A stretch of 11,173 nt of DNA, from positions 1-11,173 of the forward strand of contig JAOXYB010055634.1 in assembly GCA_028565635.1 (NCBI GenBank). Direction: 5' to 3'. Positions 6,807-11,173 of this stretch are shown one piece after another (positions within the stretch are counted from its first letter, which is position 1; each line of letters begins with the position of its first letter). A program made the position numbers and the translations under genes. The notes under the pieces are model-generated. The model searched no databases, had not been told where the DNA came from, and was given only the letters and a program-made list of their open reading frames with translations. The DNA comes from Phoronis ovalis (Eukaryota > Phoronida > Phoronidae).

Positions 6807-7415
6807 TGCCTAGCTGTCAAGTCGAAGAATTTTTAGGAGGGAGAAATATTGTTCTAGATCTCTGATACAGAGCAGTAGCCACATAGGGTGAAACTGCAGG
6901 TCACATGTGCAGGCGTGTTTCCTGCTATCTGTCTGAACACAACTTACTCTTGGCTTTAGAATATGTTTATTTTCTTTACCACCAAAATTTGCTAAGAAAA
7001 AGTTAAGAATTGCCGGAGATCAGAGAATTGCTTTCAAAGAGTTACTTTGAAAAGAATAAATAAAGACCAGTTAATAAAATGATATTTTTATTGCTTCAAA
7101 CATAAAGAAATAAATTGACAGAATTGATCTTCAGTGAATGAATTCACAAGTTTTTTTTATTTCATTTCTTAATTTTAAATTTGTGGGATGAATAAACCAC
7201 TAAGCGAGAGAGTGGGAAATAAGGGACTAAGTGCGGAAACTTGACATAAATGAAGTACAGTATATATACTTATTAAAATGAACTTAATTGTATACTGTTT
7301 CATAAATGAGTGGGGTGGGAATAGAGAGTAAAATTACCTTTTAACAAAATAAAATATTAAAAGCATGCGTGTGTGGTGATGGTGTGGGAGGTGGAAAATT
7401 ACAAATGAACATGTA
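6807..7415. other. Gene-free AT-rich stretch
   Basis: Nothing coding was found. Short GT/GA-rich runs occur near 7360-7395. An AATAAA-rich area lies at 7055-7110 without an associated open frame. Confidence 0.4.
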
Positions 7416-7441
7416 AAATTAATTTTAATTAAAATTAATTT
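7416..7441. repeat. 26-bp perfect AT-only palindrome
   Basis: The 26 bases consist only of A and T and equal their own reverse complement. They are nearly bracketed by CATG on each side (7410-7413 and 7442-7445). Such a palindrome could extrude as a cruciform or form the centre of a foldback element, but longer arms were not found. Confidence 0.85.
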
Positions 7442-7796
7442 CATGACTATAACAAGTTATAAATATCTCACCTTTCACATGTCACATATACATGACACTT
7501 CAAGACTCACGCAAAATAATGTTTTGTTTCATAAATACCAAGAAATAAATATGAGCAATCACAGGTCACAGATGAAATATATCCCTTGAACATAAAATGT
7601 CCCAAAGTGCAAATGACTGACCTATATGAATCGCCATACGATCCCGGGCATCCGAAACATAAAAAAAATCAGTGTTCTTGTAGTCGAGATACAGTACACG
7701 GAGTACAGAGTATAAACCTATGCATGAGGTGGTGGGTGTCCATGGGTGTATAAGAATATTAGCCTGGGGAGGGAGTAGAGGAGAGTGTATATTCTA

Positions 7797-7924
7797 TTCA
7801 CCACTTTAAAAAAAGTAAATTCACATTTCACCTGCAATTTCTAAACCTCATTCACGTTCAACAGTAAACAGTGTTATACACCGCTCATCACAGTTTTCAA
7901 AAACAATTCACACAAACTCACACC
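7797..7924 (+). repeat. TTCAC-core array, period near 30 bp (copy 1)
   Basis: TTCACC-type cores begin at 7797 (TTCACCACTTT), 7820 (TTCACATTTCACC), 7851 (TTCACGTTCA), 7877 (TACACCGCTCATC) and 7907 (TTCACACAAACTCACACC). Spacings are 23, 31, 26 and 30. The array ends in ACCATG, as does a unit of the copy at 9233-9389. Cores are more degenerate than in the 3368 array and the units between them differ. Confidence 0.55.
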
Positions 7925-8210
7925 ATGCTCCTTTCTAACATTTATAAGACTTTTAGACAAAAAGTATGTAATATTTACTTATTTATTGACTTAATTACGA
8001 GATATAAACTATTTGTTACACATTCACTTTAATTGCAATCAATGGCTTCAGTTTCGGGGACATATTCATATATGATGTACCTTTAACTATAATTTAAGCA
8101 GAACATTTGTAAGACTTATAAAATAATTGTTTTTATTTATGAATCCATATATACATAAAAAAAGCTAATAAATAAAATCAATCAAGTGATCTGATGTTTG
8201 GCTCACATCA
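7925..8210. other. AT-rich stretch, nothing recognised
   Basis: No gene, array or inverted repeat was detected by eye. Confidence 0.4.
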
Positions 8211-8520
8211 GTGGCAGATTTAGGATTTTCTGACAGGTGAACGCATATTTTTTTCGGATTCAGGATTATTTATTCATACAACATGCATACTAATAATAAG
8301 CATTATGATGTAATCATAGAGATACCAACCAACCATTTTTTTAGGAGGGAGATTTTTTTTGGGGTTGAGTGAGGTGTGAGGTTGAAGAATCATGCCCCGC
8401 TTGGCTTTGATCAAACGTGGGATAGGTATGGCAGGAGGGTCGCGTTTGCTTGGGCAGGGGTGTCCGAGAAGCTTCCCTTGGAAAATTTTGGATTTTTATA
8501 TGCCTTTTCCTGCTCTCTGA
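8211..8520 (+). repeat. Degenerate interspersed repeat with GGATTCAGGATT and G-rich segments
   Basis: GTGGCAGATTTAGGATTTTC at 8211 and CGGATTCAGGATTATTT at 8254 are diverged copies about 40 bp apart. They resemble a GTGGCGGATCCAGGATTTT element I remember from many invertebrate genomes. Further on, GGGGTGTCCGAGAAGCTTCC followed by TTGGAAAATTTTGGATTTT (8457-8496) resembles another commonly seen GGGGTCCGGGGG...GAAAATTTT repeat. Whether these belong to one element is uncertain. The minus-strand open frame across 8341-8547 is a by-product of this stop-poor DNA. Confidence 0.35.
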
Positions 8521-8937
8521 TACCCTTTTTGGGCATGATTTGAGCATAGATTGTTCCCCAAAAATGTTAATTTTCTATGCAATAAGTTGTTAAATTTTAA
8601 TTAGGGACCTGCCTCTATTTAATATTTGCGGTCTTAGAACAGAGACAGGACTAAAATTTGGCAATATCATTGCTACTCCCAGCAGCCACTATATAATAAA
8701 AAATATAGAACAGTTATAAATCGTATGTGAGAGTACCCACTGGCATATGACCCTTGCTTTCGCATTTATTTTACCTATGCTGTAAATGATTATATTTCTA
8801 AAATCAACTGAACTTTAATTAATGATTCAGAAGTGTTTAAAAGAATGATCTTTATACAAAATATTTATATACATTTGTTATAATTTGTAAACTGTTAGTT
8901 ACAATTAAATATTGAAATAAATTTTGTAACTTTTTTT
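8521..8937. other. AT-rich stretch, nothing recognised
   Basis: No coding signal or repeat could be supported. Homopolymeric T and A runs dominate. Confidence 0.4.
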
Positions 8938-8975
8938 GGGTAGGGGGCACGCTTTCCACACCTGATGGTAAATGC
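8938..8975 (+). repeat. Decayed solo copy of the modular repeat (copy D)
   Basis: GGGTAGGGGGCACGC resembles the end of the cap (GGTAGGGGTGTGCGGC), and CCTGATGGTAAATG is one core with a single inserted base (CCTGTGGTAAATG). The intervening array is missing. The order and orientation are those of copy B. A match this short could be fortuitous, but the cap-core pairing argues against that. Confidence 0.4.
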
Positions 8976-9232
8976 ATATCTGCTATATATTTTTTAAAAC
9001 TGTAAATGGATGCTTGTATACTATAAGACTCACAAGGTCCTATTAGTCAACAATAGTGTGATCTTTTGATTTGAATCTTGTCTTATGTAGACTTTTCAAC
9101 TTCTAAATGCAAAACATCATGAACAATTTTTCCCTAATACCAGTTGTCTCAAAAACATAGTTTTAACATAGAGTGAACATAAAACATTTTCAGTCAAATT
9201 AATCAACTATTCTTTGTTCATGCATATATTTA

Positions 9233-9389
9233 TTCACCATTCACGCCTGAAAATGTCATATTTTCACGTTTCATGCTTTAAAATATCAGTCATTCACCGT
9301 TCACATACAAGAACTCATTTACGATACACCAGCTAATTTCACCACTTTCACCATTCACCATGGAAAAAAACGGCCTATTCACCGTTCAC
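9233..9389 (+). repeat. TTCACC(A/G)TTCAC array, period near 30 bp (copy 2)
   Basis: Cores begin at 9233 (TTCACCATTCAC), 9263 (TTCACGTTTCAT), 9293 (TTCACCGTTCAC), 9319 (TTACGATACACC), 9347 (TTCACCATTCACC) and 9378 (TTCACCGTTCAC). Spacings are 30, 30, 26, 28 and 31. Between 9338 and 9359 an extra TTCACC is inserted. Spacers of about 17 bp share little sequence. The layout mirrors the 3368-3694 array with a different core. Confidence 0.7.
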
Positions 9390-10071
9390 ACAAAAGTATA
9401 CACTCCCACTTGTTCCTTTCAAGACCTGGTTTTTATGCTGGGATTCACCCCTACAACAAAAAAAAACAGCAATTATGTTCTTGTATTGTAAAAGTTTCTG
9501 GAATTTTTAAACTTGTAAATTTCCATTTTTAATCATGTGTTTTTTCTATTTTGATGGTTGATTGGAATTATTGATTAGAAAAGCAAATACATTTTTTGGC
9601 ATTTTAATTCTTGTACCAAATCAAATATTCTGAATCTATATCAAAGGTGTGCTTGTATTTATTTGCTCCCTGTTTTCAGAAAATAACATCCTCTTGCTAA
9701 AAGATAGCTACATGTCTATCATTTATCAATAAAAGTTCCAGTTTTTGAAAGATCGTGCAGGGTGTATCTACAAGAAATTCCAATTCCTGTTAATGAAACA
9801 TGAAGTCAAAGCAGAGTGCCAGTTCACATCAGTCTAATTGTGTTTTTTTTTTCTTAAAATGTGTTAAATCTTATTTTTAAGTCATCCAGCATGGAAATAC
9901 TTCAAATTTTAAAAATATATATCTTTTGAATGTTGACACCCCATGTGAGGATTAATTGCAACTTAATCTTTAAATAATTTTTACTTTTTCATAAATAATT
10001 CAAGCTGGAAAAATTAAATGATTTTTTCTTCTATTTTTCAAAAAAATTAAGGAAAAATACTTTTTGTGCAG
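9390..10071. other. AT-rich stretch, nothing recognised
   Basis: No gene or repeat was supported. Just after the array, GTATACACTCCC (9397-9408) weakly mirrors GAGTGTATA at 7783-7791, but the match is only nine bases. Confidence 0.4.
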
Positions 10072-10297
10072 ATTTTTAGAACTACACTGAATCTGTTGAT
10101 ACAAGTGTATCATATTACTCATAGGGGTATCTCAGTTCTTTCCAAGCGAACACAGTATGCACCACATGACAGAAACTGGTGTCTACTCTGTTCATGTGGA
10201 TTGTCAAGTCGTTCAAAAATAGGGTTCGTGTGGTGGGAATTGGGTTTTGCATTGTGCGTACCTGGAAAGTTTGCACATGGGAAAAATATATAATACG
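10072..10297 (+). other. GC-richer island with open frame, possible exon
   Basis: A good acceptor (CTTTTTGTGCAG at 10060-10071) is followed by a frame open for 73 codons to a stop at 10291-10293. The block is richer in G and C than its surroundings. A donor-like GTGCGTACC lies near 10255. The peptide (for example KRTQYAPHDRNWCLLC) matches no family I know. It could be an exon, a repeat or chance. Confidence 0.15.
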
Positions 10298-10597
10298 CCT
10301 GGCTGAGACTCCAGTATGAACTTTTTGTGTTGCGTATAACTAAACACTCAAAGATAACTTAGCTCTTTAAGATAATTCTCTTGATATTTGATGGACAGAT
10401 TATAGTAAGGTCAATAAATTATTACATTATTTATTTTTAATATTATAAATTAAACCTACATAGTATACCAATTAATTATTATCTTCAAACCCACAGGTGT
10501 TCTTATAGATTAGAAACTTTAAATTATTGATTACAAACAGTTTAATGATACATCTGTGTATGCTCAAACTGAGCTCAAGCATACATAATGTACTCAC

Positions 10598-10665
10598 ATA
10601 TATTTCTTTATTACAATATTTGAATAAAAGCACATTTTCAATCAATTTTAGTATTCCCCCAATAC
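10598..10665 (-). CDS. Candidate 68-nt internal exon
   Basis: On the minus strand CATCTTTTCAG ends at 10666 and precedes a 68-nt open segment that finishes at a donor GTGAGTAC (10597-10590). The open phase begins with two bases and ends on a codon boundary, encoding GIGGILKLIENVLLFKYC and five further residues. Both splice signals are good, but the exon is short and isolated, and I recognise no family. Confidence 0.22.
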
Positions 10666-10681
10666 CTGAAAAGATGATCAT

Positions 10682-11063
10682 ATGCTTAGAAATATCAAAT
10701 TAGTTGCTAGGTGTAAATAATTAAAATTGCTAAAAATTTATTAAAAATATTACAAAAATCAAGGAGAGAGTGATGTATGAATGATACTACTATATGCGAT
10801 GATAAATTTTATAGTATATAAAATAAACAGAACACCAACAATATTCTTAAGAAACTGTAACTCATCGAGTTTGACAAAAAGTTACTTTATTTCTTTTTAT
10901 GCCTTATTTACATATTTAGCTAAAATGCTAGTTTGAGGCTCAAGGAAAAGGTTTGGTCAGTTTGACTAAGTGCTGTTCAAAAATTGTTTACAATTGTACA
11001 GTAAAAACAAACGCTTAACTAATTTGGTTATTTTCAAACAATTTAACAAAAAATGTGTGCCAT
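10682..11063. other. AT-rich stretch, nothing recognised
   Basis: No gene or repeat could be supported before the G-rich element at the right edge. Confidence 0.4.
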
Positions 11064-11173
11064 AGGGGCCATCCATTAATTACGTCAACAAAATAGGGGG
11101 GGGAGGGGATTTGAAGAAGTTTGACAATTGTTGACATGGGGGAGGGGGGGAGTTCAAGATAAATTGACGTCAA
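11064..11173 (+). mobile_element. Left part of a G-rich dispersed repeat, cut by window edge
   Basis: The block begins AGGGGCCATCCATTAATTAC followed by GTCA. It has two G-rich half-units: a run of nine G then AGGGG (11095-11108), and GGGGGAGGGGGGG (11138-11150). Between them lies TTTGACAATTGTTGACA. The window ends in the palindrome TTGACGTCAA (11164-11173). I remember repeats of this form, about 120 bp with GGGGCCATCCAT...ATGGATGGCCCC terminal inverted repeats, from many metazoan genomes, which suggests a small non-autonomous DNA transposon. The right end is outside the window, so the inverted repeat cannot be confirmed here. The G-runs have G-quadruplex potential. Confidence 0.55.

Noticed and set aside
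8341-8547. Minus-strand 68-codon open frame
   Set aside because: It lies inside a degenerate interspersed repeat, and its composition follows the G-rich and C-rich tracts.
7783-9406. A transposon bounded by GAGTGTATA inverted repeats
   Set aside because: The inverted match is only nine bases, with no target-site duplication or coding content. It is mentioned only as a possibility under the TTCAC arrays.

Overview
This window looks like nuclear DNA of a metazoan, most likely a marine invertebrate such as a mollusc. It is strongly AT-rich, has no long continuous genes, and contains eukaryotic splice and poly(A) signals, T/A homopolymers, and several decayed interspersed repeat families that I associate from memory with mollusc, annelid and cnidarian genomes. 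There is no sign of bacterial or organellar organisation. No open frame exceeds about 140 codons, so any genes are split into small exons. I found no protein family I can name with confidence, and no tRNA or rRNA.

Layout, left to right. 1-315: a degenerate repeat module read on the minus strand, with units of about 20-21 bp, a G10 tract, a GGGGATGTGCCGC cap, then units of about 30 bp. 316-703: a TATA-like motif and an open frame of uncertain status. 704-2386: AT-rich DNA holding a LINE-like 3' end near 1320-1440 and weak repeats near 1816-2180. 2387-2740: the best minus-strand gene candidate, a 33-nt microexon, a 107-nt intron, a terminal exon and a poly(A) signal. 2847-3127: a diverged tandem duplication with units of about 135-148 bp. 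3313-3694: the clearest feature of the window, a plus-strand cap followed by ten copies of ACCCTGTGGTAAAT spaced mostly 30-33 bp apart. 4079-4766: two overlapping, opposite candidate exons in a GC-richer island, including a minus-strand stretch with eight cysteines. 5738-6362: the best plus-strand gene candidate, with promoter-like motifs, two exons, a stop codon and AATAAA. 6378-6523: paired direct repeats. 6747-6806 and 8938-8975: decayed copies of the 3313-3694 module. 7416-7441: a perfect 26-bp AT-only palindrome. 7797-7924 and 9233-9389: two arrays built on TTCACC-type cores with a period of about 30 bp. 8211-8520: another degenerate repeat. 10598-10665: a possible small minus-strand exon. 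11064-11173: the left part of a G-rich repeat beginning GGGGCCATCCATTAATTACGTCA, cut by the window edge.

The most interesting pattern is that at least three sequence-unrelated arrays share one architecture: a conserved core of 12-16 bp alternating with a poorly conserved spacer of about 15-18 bp, giving a period of about 30-32 bp. Two of them sit behind the same conserved cap, in opposite orientations, and two more decayed cap copies lie elsewhere in the window. This looks like a family of modular, non-coding repeats. I do not know a mechanism or function for it. All gene calls are spliced models judged by eye and carry moderate to low confidence.
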